DNA from: an uncultured Tropicimonas sp.
Lineage (GTDB): Bacteria; Pseudomonadota; Alphaproteobacteria; Rhodobacterales; Rhodobacteraceae
DNA: 64,000 bases
Assembly: GCA_947497945.1 (NCBI GenBank)
Contig: CANMIP010000027.1
Coordinates: 31,616-95,615, forward strand
Direction of reading: 5' to 3'
The notes under the pieces are model-generated. The model was not told the DNA's origin, made no database searches, and saw nothing but the letters and a program-made list of their open reading frames with translations. Position numbers and translations under genes: made by a program. Numbering within the stretch: the first letter of the stretch is position 1; the number at the start of each line of letters is the position of its first letter. Shown one piece after another: positions 51,741 through 59,262 of this stretch.

Positions 51741-51830
51741 GGAGAGGTGCCGGAGTGGTCGAACGGGGCGGTCTCGAAAACCGTTGTGGGTGCAAGCCCA
51801 CCCAGGGTTCGAATCCCTGTCTCTCCGCCA
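51741..51830 (+). tRNA. tRNA-Ser (anticodon CGA), integration site of the downstream element
   Basis: A 90-nt class II tRNA with acceptor stem GGAGAGG / CTCTCC, a seven-base anticodon loop CTCGAAA giving anticodon CGA (reads UCG), a long variable arm (GTGGGTGCAAGCCCAC) and a T arm with GGTTCGAATCC. It carries an encoded CCA end. The last 17 bp are duplicated at 62681-62697, showing that a mobile element inserted here and left the tRNA intact. Confidence 0.95.
51814..51830. repeat. Left attachment repeat (attL core) in tRNA-Ser
   Basis: TCCCTGTCTCTCCGCCA, the 3' end of tRNA-Ser, is identical to 62681-62697. It starts 138 bp before the integrase gene, as expected for the attachment site of a tyrosine integrase of the P4 type. 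Confidence 0.88.
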
Positions 51831-51967
51831 AATACCACCATCAGCGACCATCACGAGAATTCGAACCCTGTATAAAAAACAAGGGTTTAACTCGCTAGTT
51901 TGCATCCCTTCCCATCAGCGCGCATCATGCCACAGCAAGCTATCAGATGGGCAAGAGGTGGGAAGAA

Positions 51968-53152
51968 ATGCGAACGGCGGCACTCAACAAGCTTTCGGCG
52001 GTCAAGGTGCGCCAGGCCGGGCCGGGAATGCATTCGGACGGCGGCGGGCTTTTCCTGCGAGTCACCGGCAAAGCCCGCTCCTGGGTTTTCAGGTTCACGC
52101 GCGAAGGCCGCAAGCGGGAAATGGGGCTCGGAAGCCTCGGGGCTGTATCGCTGCAGACAGCCCGCCAGATGGCGCAGGAGTGCCGCGAGCAGGTAGCGCA
52201 GGGCCTCGACCCTATCGAGGCGCGCAAGGCTTCTCTGGCGCGGCCTGAGGCGGCTGCGGGCACAACCACATTCCGCACCGCGATGGAACGATATTTGAAA
52301 CTGAAGGGCGTGGAATGGTCGAACGCCAAGCATGCCGCGCAATGGCGCTCGACGCTCGAGGCCTATTGCGAGCGGATCATGCCGATGCCGGTCGAGACGA
52401 TCACCGCCGCCGACGTGGTCGCCTGCCTCGCGCCGATCTGGACCGAAAAGCAGGAAACAGCCTCCCGCGTCCGACAGCGAACCGAGCGCATACTGTCGGC
52501 CTGTATCGCGCTCGGCGAACGGCCCGCACCGAACCCTGCCGCGTGGCGTGACGGGCTGGAACATGTCCTCTCCAAGCAGACGAAGGCGGTACGGCATCAT
52601 GCCGCCGTGCCAGTCACTGATGCCCCCGAGGCCTTTGCGAAACTTTGGGTGCGCCGGGATGTCGGCCAGGGTGCCGCTGCGCTCGTGCTCGTGGCGCTTA
52701 CCGCGTTGCGATCCGGCGAGGCGCGGTGGCTCGAATGGGCGGATATCGAGGCGGGTACGATCACCATTCCCGCCGCCCGCATGAAGGCTCGGCGCGCCCA
52801 TCGCGTCGCCTTGTGCGGCATTGCTGCCGATTGGCTGGCAACCCTGCCGAGGATTGGCGGTTGCGCCCTCGTGTTTCCCTCCTCGCGGCTCGGGCCGATC
52901 TCCAACATGACAATTTCAAAGGCGATGAAAGGCGCGGATCTCGGCGCGTACACGCCGCACGGATGGCGCTCGACTTTCAGCGATTGGGCGAACGAATCAG
53001 GATGGCCACGGGACCATATAGAGGACGCACTTGCGCACCGCGTCGGCTCGGAAACAGAGCGGGCCTATCGGCGCGGCGATTGGCTCGAACAGCGCAGGCC
53101 GCTCATGGATGCATGGTGCAACTACCTGACGAGCGGACTCAATTCTCTCTGA
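51968..53152 (+). CDS. Tyrosine recombinase, P4-type integrase
   Basis: 394-residue integrase with an N-terminal arm-binding domain (LSAVKVRQAGPGMHSDGGGL, DUF4102-like), a core-binding domain (about 95-195) and a catalytic domain. Catalytic residues are visible: arginine in LTALRSGEARWLEW, HxxR in TPHGWRSTFSDWA, a further histidine in DALAHRVGS, and tyrosine in ERAYRRGDWLEQRR. ATG 51968 follows GGTGGGAAGAA; ATG 51947 is an alternative. Its position next to attL in tRNA-Ser is typical of satellites and islands. Confidence 0.93.
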   Translation: MRTAALNKLSAVKVRQAGPGMHSDGGGLFLRVTGKARSWVFRFTREGRKREMGLGSLGAVSLQTARQMAQECREQVAQGLDPIEARKASLARPEAAAGTTTFRTAMERYLKLKGVEWSNAKHAAQWRSTLEAYCERIMPMPVETITAADVVACLAPIWTEKQETASRVRQRTERILSACIALGERPAPNPAAWRDGLEHVLSKQTKAVRHHAAVPVTDAPEAFAKLWVRRDVGQGAAALVLVALTALRSGEARWLEWADIEAGTITIPAARMKARRAHRVALCGIAADWLATLPRIGGCALVFPSSRLGPISNMTISKAMKGADLGAYTPHGWRSTFSDWANESGWPRDHIEDALAHRVGSETERAYRRGDWLEQRRPLMDAWCNYLTSGLNSL

Positions 53153-53209
53153 GCGTAGGCTGGCCAGTGGGCCGACTAGTGGGTCCAAATGTGTAATAAA
53201 AACAATAGG

Positions 53210-53239
53210 TTGCGGAATTTTCTTCGCGCGCCCTATTCT
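53210..53239 (+). promoter_or_regulatory. Probable promoter of the alpA operon
   Basis: TTGCGG (53210-53215) and TATTCT (53234-53239) separated by 18 bp, ending 26 bp before the alpA-like start. The -35 lies in AGGTTGCGG, which matches nine bases of the operator-like site at 57431-57438, so it may bind the same regulator. Confidence 0.5.
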
Positions 53240-53265
53240 GTATGCCGCAATTAGGAGGCATACAG

Positions 53266-53469
53266 ATGAGATATCCACGAGAGGGATACGCGCGCCGGAA
53301 AACGGTTCTGGAATTCACCGGCCTGCCGGAAGGCTCGCTTGATCGGTACGTGCGCGAGGGCAAGTTTCCGCGCCCGTACAAGCTTGTTGGCCGCGCGGTC
53401 GGCTGGCGGTGGGAAGAGCTTCACGCGTGGGCAGACAGCCGCCCGCGTACTGGTAAGGCAGCGGCATGA
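53266..53469 (+). CDS. AlpA-like transcriptional regulator/excisionase
   Basis: 67-residue protein with a winged helix-turn-helix typical of AlpA/excisionase proteins (RRKTVLEFTGLPEGSLDRYV, then PYKLVGRAVGWRWEELHAW). In P4-like elements such proteins activate excision and gene expression. An excellent AGGAGG lies 8 bp before ATG 53266. The stop overlaps the next start as ATGA. Confidence 0.85.
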   Translation: MRYPREGYARRKTVLEFTGLPEGSLDRYVREGKFPRPYKLVGRAVGWRWEELHAWADSRPRTGKAAA

Positions 53470-53999
53470 CCGCCCCTGTCCGTTTGCAACCGCTGACCGA
53501 GCGGGCCGCTATTGAGCGCGCTCGCCGAGCTCTCACCGACATTGGAAGCGATAGCGCGAACCTTTGGCGGCACTGGTTGGCTTACGGCGCGGCGTTGAAC
53601 GACTTGAGGGCACAATTTCCGAAAAAAGGCGGCGACGATGCGTTCGGCGCAGCGGTCGCGGAACTGCACGAGGGGGTGTCACAAAATGTTACACCCCCCA
53701 ATCGAAGCGTTCGTCTCGCTGCCATGTGGGCGGCGGCCAACCCGGAACAGCTCGCCGAAGTGACGAACGCGGAATCTGAAGTCACGCCGAAAAGCGGCTT
53801 CCGCAAATGGCATGCGGCCAGGAAGAACCGGAACAAGCCACGCGCCAAAAGACGCGTCTCGGCGGATCTCGCCGCGATCAACGCAGTTTTGTTTCCGCAG
53901 CCCGGCGTAGACGGATGGGCGCTCCCCACAGAGGACGACCTGCAACGCGCTTGTGCCGCTCTGAAGCGGCTAAATCGGAACGGCAAATCGTCGCAATAA
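53466..53999 (+). CDS. Hypothetical satellite protein
   Basis: 177-residue protein that I do not recognise. The N-terminal half is helical (LTERAAIERARRALTDIGSD, then LWRHWLAYGAALNDLRAQFP), resembling small plasmid or phage proteins that sit before replicases; the middle is basic (HAARKNRNKPRAKRR), suggesting nucleic-acid binding. Translation is coupled to alpA (ATGA). The coding sequence contains a striking dyad at 53672-53698, GGGGGTGT / ACACCCCC, with inner ACA-AAA-TGT. Confidence 0.65.
   Translation: MTAPVRLQPLTERAAIERARRALTDIGSDSANLWRHWLAYGAALNDLRAQFPKKGGDDAFGAAVAELHEGVSQNVTPPNRSVRLAAMWAAANPEQLAEVTNAESEVTPKSGFRKWHAARKNRNKPRAKRRVSADLAAINAVLFPQPGVDGWALPTEDDLQRACAALKRLNRNGKSSQ
53672..53698. 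promoter_or_regulatory. In-gene dyad, possible operator or mRNA hairpin
   Basis: GGGGGTGT...ACACCCCC, with inner halves ACA and TGT around AAA; equivalently two TGTNACA units (TGTCACA, TGTTACA) ten bases apart. It lies inside a coding frame, so it is either a regulatory site read as DNA or a stem in the mRNA. Confidence 0.4.
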
Positions 54000-54107
54000 A
54001 AAGGCGCAGCGTGGACTACACGTCCTGCCGCGCCCGCGTCCATAGAGCCGCCACGGCCTCAAGACGCGGGCACGGTAACACGGTTGGCCCCGCCGCGAAA
54101 AGAGAAA

Positions 54108-56258
54108 ATGAAACAACATAACATCGACCCGCATGACGGTGCCGCATTCGTGCGAATGATCTTCGATCTCCTGCCCGAGGGTGCCAAAGGCAAGATCCTG
54201 ATCGGCTCACAATGGCCGGGCGGCGCAGTCACACCTGCACCATTCGACGGCGATTTGCCGGACACGGCAACGCATCTTTCTTCGGCCCTGTTCGAAGCCG
54301 GTGCAGATGGTCACTGGCGTGCCGCCACGCCGCATGTAAGCTGCACGCTGGGCTTGATCCTGGATGACGTAGGCAACCCCGAGAAAGCGCCTGAAACGCC
54401 CACTCTGACGCCTACAGCGCGCGTCTGGACGTCCGAGGGAAGCGAACAATGGCTGTTCCTGTACAGCGAGCCTGTGACGCCAGAGAAAGGCCGGGGAATG
54501 GCGCGCGCGGCTGCCATGGCCGGGATGTCAGATCCGTTTATCGAGGAGCGGCATCACCATTGGTGGCGGTTGCCCGGCTCGCTTCCCGCCGAGAAGATCA
54601 AGCAAGGCCGAACCGAACCGGCACGCCTGGCCGAATGGACCGGCGAGACATACGGCTATGCCGAGCTTGCCGGCGGGCTTGGCATCGACCCCGAGGCGGT
54701 GCCGGTGACGGAGTACAGCGGCAAGATGGAGTTTCATGAAGCCTCGGCGCTCATGGATCCACTTTGGCGCTGGTTGATCGAGAACGGGCACACCAAGCCG
54801 AGCAATTTCCGCAACTTCGATTCTCGCGGTTTTGCCGATGTCCGGTGTCCTAATTGTGACCGCGAGGGCTTCCACAATGACGGCAGGCCGTGGGCGCGCT
54901 ACTGCCCGCCGAACTCGGCCAGCCGCGCGGCCTTCACCTGCCACCACGGCAATTGTGACGGCCTCGGCCTGAAAGATTTTCGGCAATGGGCCGAGGCCGA
55001 GGGCGGGCCGAGCGAGCGCGAGACAAAGGACCACGCGCGCGACAAGATCACGATTTACGATGAGATCTCGGTGAACGAGCTTGCCGCGATCCGCGAGCGG
55101 GTTGCGAGCGCCAATCGGCCTTATGCTCCAAGGACCGAGGAGATTGCCGAGGCCGAGATTGCCAAGGTGCGCGGGCGGCTGGAATCTCTACCCTGGCAGA
55201 AGCGGTTTGCGGAACATGGCGGCCCGCCCGAATACGTTCTGCCGTTCTACCTGCCTCGTGGCATCCTGACGTCACTCTATGGCCGGGACGGCCTCGGCAA
55301 AAACACTCTCATGATGGGCGCGGCCATGCTGCTTGCGGTTGGACGCTCGGCCTTCCTGCAGCCGCCACAGCTGCCCCGCCGCGTGATGTTCTACGGCGGA
55401 GAAGATCCCGAGCACGTCATTCTCGACCGAATGGCGCGGTTCATGGAGCATTTCGAATTCACGCCAGCCGAGCGGGAACTGCTTTTCCGGAATTTCGACA
55501 TGCCGGATTTGATGTTGGAAGATCTGAAATTGTTCGTGTTCGGCAGGGACTACACCAGGACGCCCACGGCCTTTACCGAGGCTTTGGCCGAACGGATCGA
55601 GGCATTCGCCCCAGATCTGCTCATTCTCGATCCGCTTTCGGACCTGTTCGAAGACAACGAGAACGACCGCGCCAAGGTTGCGCCATTCCTGCGATACCTG
55701 AATCAGGTTGCGCACGAGCACGGCATTTCGGTGACACTGCTCGGCCATCCGGCCAAGTCCGAGGACTCGGAATATTCCGGTTCCGGCGCATGGTCTTCAA
55801 AGACACGCTCGCGGCTACTCCTGGCCGAGGAAGAAGGCCGGTTGACGCTGTATCAGCGCAAGAACAGTTGGGGGCAGGATGCGGCCCCGTTGCCGGTGTT
55901 CTGGAACGCGTCAGGCGTGCTGGTGCCGGAACTGCCCGAGGCGGCGGCATTTGTGCAGGAGACGCGCGACCGGCAATTGCAAACCGCGATCCTGGCCGGA
56001 ATACGAACACTTGCCGAGCGCGGAATCGTGGCATCTCCAAGCCCGAACGCGGCATCGCATTACCTGCCCAAGCTCATGGCCGCCGAAGGCCTGAACGAAG
56101 GTTTCGGCCAGAAGGATATCCGGCGGGTGCTCGGCCAGCTTCTCGATGACGGAATCGTAGAATCCGGCGTTGAGTTTGACGGGCGCGAGGGGCGGCCCGA
56201 AATCCTGCAAAGCAATCGCTCGGCCAAGAAAGGGCTTTGGCCAAGTGTTCTCTCCTGA
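54108..56258 (+). CDS. Primase-helicase replication protein of the satellite
   Basis: 716-residue protein. The N-terminal part (about 1-210) resembles archaeo-eukaryotic-type primases of plasmids and satellites (TLGLILDDVG, then HHWWRLPGSLP). A zinc-binding stretch follows (CPNCDREG ... CHHGNCDG, about 252-292), and then a RecA/RepA-like ATPase domain (about 390-610) with a Walker A variant GRDGLGKNT and Walker B LLILDPLSDLF. It most likely initiates replication of the element. ATG 54108 is preferred to TTG 54084. A cluster of iteron-like repeats follows its stop by 2 bp. Confidence 0.83.
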   Translation: MKQHNIDPHDGAAFVRMIFDLLPEGAKGKILIGSQWPGGAVTPAPFDGDLPDTATHLSSALFEAGADGHWRAATPHVSCTLGLILDDVGNPEKAPETPTLTPTARVWTSEGSEQWLFLYSEPVTPEKGRGMARAAAMAGMSDPFIEERHHHWWRLPGSLPAEKIKQGRTEPARLAEWTGETYGYAELAGGLGIDPEAVPVTEYSGKMEFHEASALMDPLWRWLIENGHTKPSNFRNFDSRGFADVRCPNCDREGFHNDGRPWARYCPPNSASRAAFTCHHGNCDGLGLKDFRQWAEAEGGPSERETKDHARDKITIYDEISVNELAAIRERVASANRPYAPRTEEIAEAEIAKVRGRLESLPWQKRFAEHGGPPEYVLPFYLPRGILTSLYGRDGLGKNTLMMGAAMLLAVGRSAFLQPPQLPRRVMFYGGEDPEHVILDRMARFMEHFEFTPAERELLFRNFDMPDLMLEDLKLFVFGRDYTRTPTAFTEALAERIEAFAPDLLILDPLSDLFEDNENDRAKVAPFLRYLNQVAHEHGISVTLLGHPAKSEDSEYSGSGAWSSKTRSRLLLAEEEGRLTLYQRKNSWGQDAAPLPVFWNASGVLVPELPEAAAFVQETRDRQLQTAILAGIRTLAERGIVASPSPNAASHYLPKLMAAEGLNEGFGQKDIRRVLGQLLDDGIVESGVEFDGREGRPEILQSNRSAKKGLWPSVLS

Positions 56259-56260
56259 TT

Positions 56261-56370
56261 TGCTCATCAGTCTGCTCATCAGTTGTTCACCAGTGAGAAC
56301 CGCAAAGCTCATCTGCTCTCACCACACACCCCTTTAGGGGTGGTGAGCAGTGAGCAGAGTGCAGAGCAAG
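56261..56370. repeat. Iteron-like repeat cluster, candidate replication origin
   Basis: TGCTCATCAG (56261), TGCTCATCAG (56273) and TTGTTCACCAG (56283) run head to tail with 11-12 bp spacing. Beyond them a bulged hairpin spans 56313-56350 with arms CTGCTC-ACCAC-CCC and GGGGTGGTGAGCAG, and then GTGAGCAGAG. On the other strand the unit reads CTG(A/G)TGA(G/A)CA, close to the GGTGAACAG-type decamers bound by the P4 alpha protein. Position directly after the replicase gene supports an origin or control site. Confidence 0.6.
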
Positions 56371-56610
56371 CAAACTGCTCCCTGAAACTCTCCCTGAAAA
56401 AGACTCTTTTTGAAGAAAGGCCGGACAATGTCCAAAACTGAACCCATCAGGGAACGCGTTAGCCTTGTGCTCGCCCGCAGCGTCAAGCTGAATTGAAGGG
56501 AGGTACTCAATATCCTGGCGTAACTACCAAGCTTTCTGGCGTGAAATCTAAGGTGAAATACTGCGGCAGCCCCCATTTTCCTTCATGATCAAACCGAATG
56601 GAGGGAAAAC
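56371..56610. other. Non-coding segment after the repeat cluster
   Basis: Completes the 352-bp gap after the primase gene. It has a doubled CTCCCTGAAA (about 56377 and 56389) and AAAAAGACTCTTTTT, a short A/T dyad that could end the primase transcript. No gene is seen. Confidence 0.45.
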
Positions 56611-56961
56611 ATGTTCAGAACGATACTTGGAGCGCTTGCGTTTGCTGTTGCTGGATCCGCTGCGCTTGCAGGACCGCTGGATAACTTTTCGGACTTCGAA
56701 CTTCGAGTGAGTTGCGGCGTGGCGATGAAGGAGCAAGCCGAACGCAGTGGTTTTCGAGGTGAAGATGAGATCATTGACGAGTTGCATGAGCTTGGTGTGA
56801 AAATGATTCACTCTGCAGAAGGAGTCCTTCGCAAGCCTAGGCAAACCGGTGAGATATCCGGGGCCGTCAAAAACCTCAACAAGTCCGACCTGCACAACTT
56901 CGGCAAAAAGTGCATCGTCGAAATGGAGCAACGCGGATTTCTTGCCTCGCTTGTGAACTAG
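56611..56961 (+). CDS. Small exported protein of unknown function (satellite cargo)
   Basis: 116-residue protein with a clear Sec signal peptide (MFRTILGALAFAVAGSAALA, cleavage after ALA) and a mature part of about 96 residues with two cysteines (VSCGVA and KKCIVE) that could form a disulfide in the periplasm. I recognise no family. GGAGGGAAAAC precedes the ATG. Base composition is lower in GC than the phage genes around it, suggesting later acquisition. Confidence 0.65.
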   Translation: MFRTILGALAFAVAGSAALAGPLDNFSDFELRVSCGVAMKEQAERSGFRGEDEIIDELHELGVKMIHSAEGVLRKPRQTGEISGAVKNLNKSDLHNFGKKCIVEMEQRGFLASLVN

Positions 56962-57102
56962 ACCGCAAGACAGGCGAGTCGTGTTCAGGAGGTTCTCGCT
57001 AGGCCGATTGGCAAACCGGACTTACCCTGTCGATCAGCTTGGAAAACCAGTCTTTGATTGGTAACGGCTTGCTAGAGTATTGGTTACAGGAGGCGATCGC
57101 AA

Positions 57103-57366
57103 ATGGTGACAAAAGAAGTAATCGCAAAGACGATCCTAAGGGAGCAGTTCCTTATCCTAGCAAAAGACCTTGCTCGAACCGGCAAAGACAATTTGGCAGC
57201 AGGAATTGCGCTTCGAGCGGTTGTCCAAATGGAGGATTTATTCGTTGAGGGAATGCTGTCCTACGTCCGACAAGTTAGAGAACTGGCACCCTACCGCGAA
57301 GCGCAATTGGTAGAGCTAGAAGAACTTGCTATGTGGGCGAGGGAGTTCGAGCCACAGATCCGCTAG
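57103..57366 (+). CDS. Hypothetical small helical protein (satellite cargo)
   Basis: 87-residue cytoplasmic, all-helical protein (VIAKTILREQFLILAKDLAR, then LRAVVQMEDLFVEGMLSYVR), with no family I recognise. AGGAGG lies 9 bp before ATG 57103. Its AT-richer codons set it apart from the primase and capsid genes. It may form a small module with the exported protein 141 bp upstream. Confidence 0.6.
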   Translation: MVTKEVIAKTILREQFLILAKDLARTGKDNLAAGIALRAVVQMEDLFVEGMLSYVRQVRELAPYREAQLVELEELAMWAREFEPQIR

Positions 57367-57431
57367 TCCCGGCAATGGTCTTGCTTTGAATTGTTCTGGC
57401 TACTGCCTGTCGGCCCTCCTGCTGCCCTCAG

Positions 57432-57448
57432 GTTGCGGTATACGCAAC
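57432..57448. promoter_or_regulatory. Operator-like dyad, copy 1
   Basis: GTTGCG-GTATA-CGCAAC is a perfect inverted repeat. Thirteen bases (CGGTATACGCAAC) recur at 57666-57678, just before the capsid start. Probable binding site of a satellite regulator acting on the late operon. Confidence 0.55.
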
Positions 57449-57661
57449 GCGACGACCCGAGGCACCCGAGCGGCACGGCGGCGCTCCTGCGCCCGCTCAC
57501 AGCCTCGCACGCGCGCGAGGGGCAACCCGTTCTCATTTTGTTCCTAAAGGGGAGCTCACCGCGCCGGATACTCGAGCTTGTTACGGCGTCCCGTTTTTCG
57601 CCTACCTGCCAGGAGGGAGGACCGCCCCCGAACCGCCCGCAAACTGGTGAAAAACTTAGGG
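57449..57661. other. Leader region of the capsid operon
   Basis: About 210 bp between the two operator-like sites, part of the 332-bp gap before the capsid gene. It is GC-rich and ends in AT-richer DNA around 57645-57665 where a promoter is likely. No frame has support as a gene. Confidence 0.45.
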
Positions 57662-57678
57662 TTTTCGGTATACGCAAC
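57662..57678. promoter_or_regulatory. Operator-like site, copy 2, before the capsid gene
   Basis: TTTTCGGTATACGCAAC shares CGGTATACGCAAC with copy 1 but has a degenerate left half. It ends 20 bp before the capsid start codon and overlaps a TATACG that could be the -10 box, so binding there would affect capsid transcription directly. Confidence 0.5.
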
Positions 57679-57698
57679 CGGCTTGCTATCTCGGAAGC

Positions 57699-59258
57699 AT
57701 GAAGCGATACAACGCCACAATTCCCGCCTCCGTTAAGGCCGCGAGCGAGCCGAAAACCTACTCTGCCGTGCTCTGGACCAACGAGCGCGACCGCATGGGC
57801 GATCAATTCGACGTGGAATCCTTCGATACCGCCAATTTCGAACGCAATCCGGTTGTGCTGCGAGATCACCGGCACGACCAACCGATTGGGCGCGCCACGC
57901 GGGTCTGGACCGAGGGCGAAACCCTGCGGGCCGATTTCATCCTGGCGAGCACGGAAAAAGCCCGCGAAACGGCGGAACTGATCGCCGAGGGCGTGCTTTC
58001 GGCGGTTTCAATCGGTTTCTCCGTGCTCGGGAAAACCTTGGAATTGCTAGAATTCTCGGTGGTTTCAATCCCCGCTCACCAAGACGCTTTGATCATTCAA
58101 CGGGCACTGCCCCAAACCGAGGAGGACGGCATGTCCGAACAACCGCAAACCGCACGGGAAGGCCTCAAGAAGGTTTCCAGCCCGCCCGCGACCAAATCCG
58201 AGCCGCGCGCATACAACCTGGGCGCAGCAATGGCCGCGCAAGCCGGTCTCGACGGCATTGACGCGGGATTTGAGCGCGAAATCTCGCAAGAGTTGCAGCG
58301 CAAGACGGGCCGAACCGAATTTCAGGTGCCGCTTGCCGCGCTCATGTCCACGAAAGCGCATGAAACGACCACGCCGGGCGCGGGCGTGGAACTGACAGAC
58401 GAAAGCCAGCGTGCGGAACTTTACGCCGAGATCGGCAATGCGATCCGTGCAAGCATGGTTACCGGCGCAGCCGGTGCGCGTGTCATTGTCGAGCCTGAGG
58501 AAACCGCCTCCGTACCGGTTATGACGGACGGACTCACGCCCGCCTGGCAGGCAAAGGATGCCGATGCCGCCGACACAAGCGCCGTGTTCGATGCGAAAAA
58601 CGTTGTGCCGAAATATCTCGGCGGTTCGTTCGTTATCAAACGCTCGGCGCTGCAGTATTCCTCGCACCCGCAAATCTCCGAGATCCTGCAAAACGATCTC
58701 CGCCGTGCGGTTGCCCACGAACTTGACCGCGTGGCGCTTGTCGGCGATGCGACAACCAATGTGCTCGAACCGGCTGGTATCACCCACGAGATTTCGACCT
58801 CGGGCAATATCGACACGGTCGACTCGACCCTGGCTTTCCTGCGCGGTGTGCAGGAATACGACGAGGCCCGCGCCTCCGAGGTTCGAGTCATCACCCGTCA
58901 GGCTGTCTTGGACAGGTGGACGCAACAGCCGCTCGGCACGGGCGTTGATGCGCCCGCTCATGTGCTCGGCTCACGCGAATTCTTTGGCGTTCCGGCCCTG
59001 ACTACGAAGGCCTTGACCGCCGACGCGAACCGCGCCGAGACGATTGCCGGTCTCTTCTCCGAACTCATGATTTTCATGTTTGGCCCGAGCGCCTCGGTTG
59101 TCATGAATCCTTGGGGTTCCGAGTTCCTGTCGGGTGGAGTGCAAGGCCGCATCCTGGTGGATGCAAACGTGCTCATTCGCGCGCCGGGCGCGTTCGCATG
59201 GGGCCTCGCGCCTGTCGTTCAAACGCCTGCCGCCCAAGCCGCTGGCGGAAAGAAGTAA
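57699..59258 (+). CDS. Fused prohead protease and HK97-type major capsid protein
   Basis: 519-residue fusion. Residues 1-135 are an HK97-type prohead serine protease: histidines in LRDHRHDQPIG (57/59), catalytic S104 in SAVSIGF, and the ELLEFSVVSIPAH ending. After a linker rich in S/P/E (about 136-165), residues 165-519 are an HK97-fold capsid (PKYLGGSFVIKRSALQYS, then ELDRVALVGDAT, and SVVMNPWGSEF near the end). An internal ATG at 58131 with GGAGG five bases upstream would give capsid (375 residues) without protease. It opens the head operon, with operator-like sites upstream. Confidence 0.9.
   Translation: MKRYNATIPASVKAASEPKTYSAVLWTNERDRMGDQFDVESFDTANFERNPVVLRDHRHDQPIGRATRVWTEGETLRADFILASTEKARETAELIAEGVLSAVSIGFSVLGKTLELLEFSVVSIPAHQDALIIQRALPQTEEDGMSEQPQTAREGLKKVSSPPATKSEPRAYNLGAAMAAQAGLDGIDAGFEREISQELQRKTGRTEFQVPLAALMSTKAHETTTPGAGVELTDESQRAELYAEIGNAIRASMVTGAAGARVIVEPEETASVPVMTDGLTPAWQAKDADAADTSAVFDAKNVVPKYLGGSFVIKRSALQYSSHPQISEILQNDLRRAVAHELDRVALVGDATTNVLEPAGITHEISTSGNIDTVDSTLAFLRGVQEYDEARASEVRVITRQAVLDRWTQQPLGTGVDAPAHVLGSREFFGVPALTTKALTADANRAETIAGLFSELMIFMFGPSASVVMNPWGSEFLSGGVQGRILVDANVLIRAPGAFAWGLAPVVQTPAAQAAGGKK
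58121..58133 (+). promoter_or_regulatory. Internal ribosome-binding site and start for free capsid protein
   Basis: GGAGG at 58121-58125 followed after five bases by ATG 58131, exactly in the linker between protease and capsid domains and in the same frame. It is a better initiation signal than the one before the full-length start at 57699 (GGAAGC directly against ATG). Confidence 0.6.
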
Positions 59259-59262
59259 ACCC

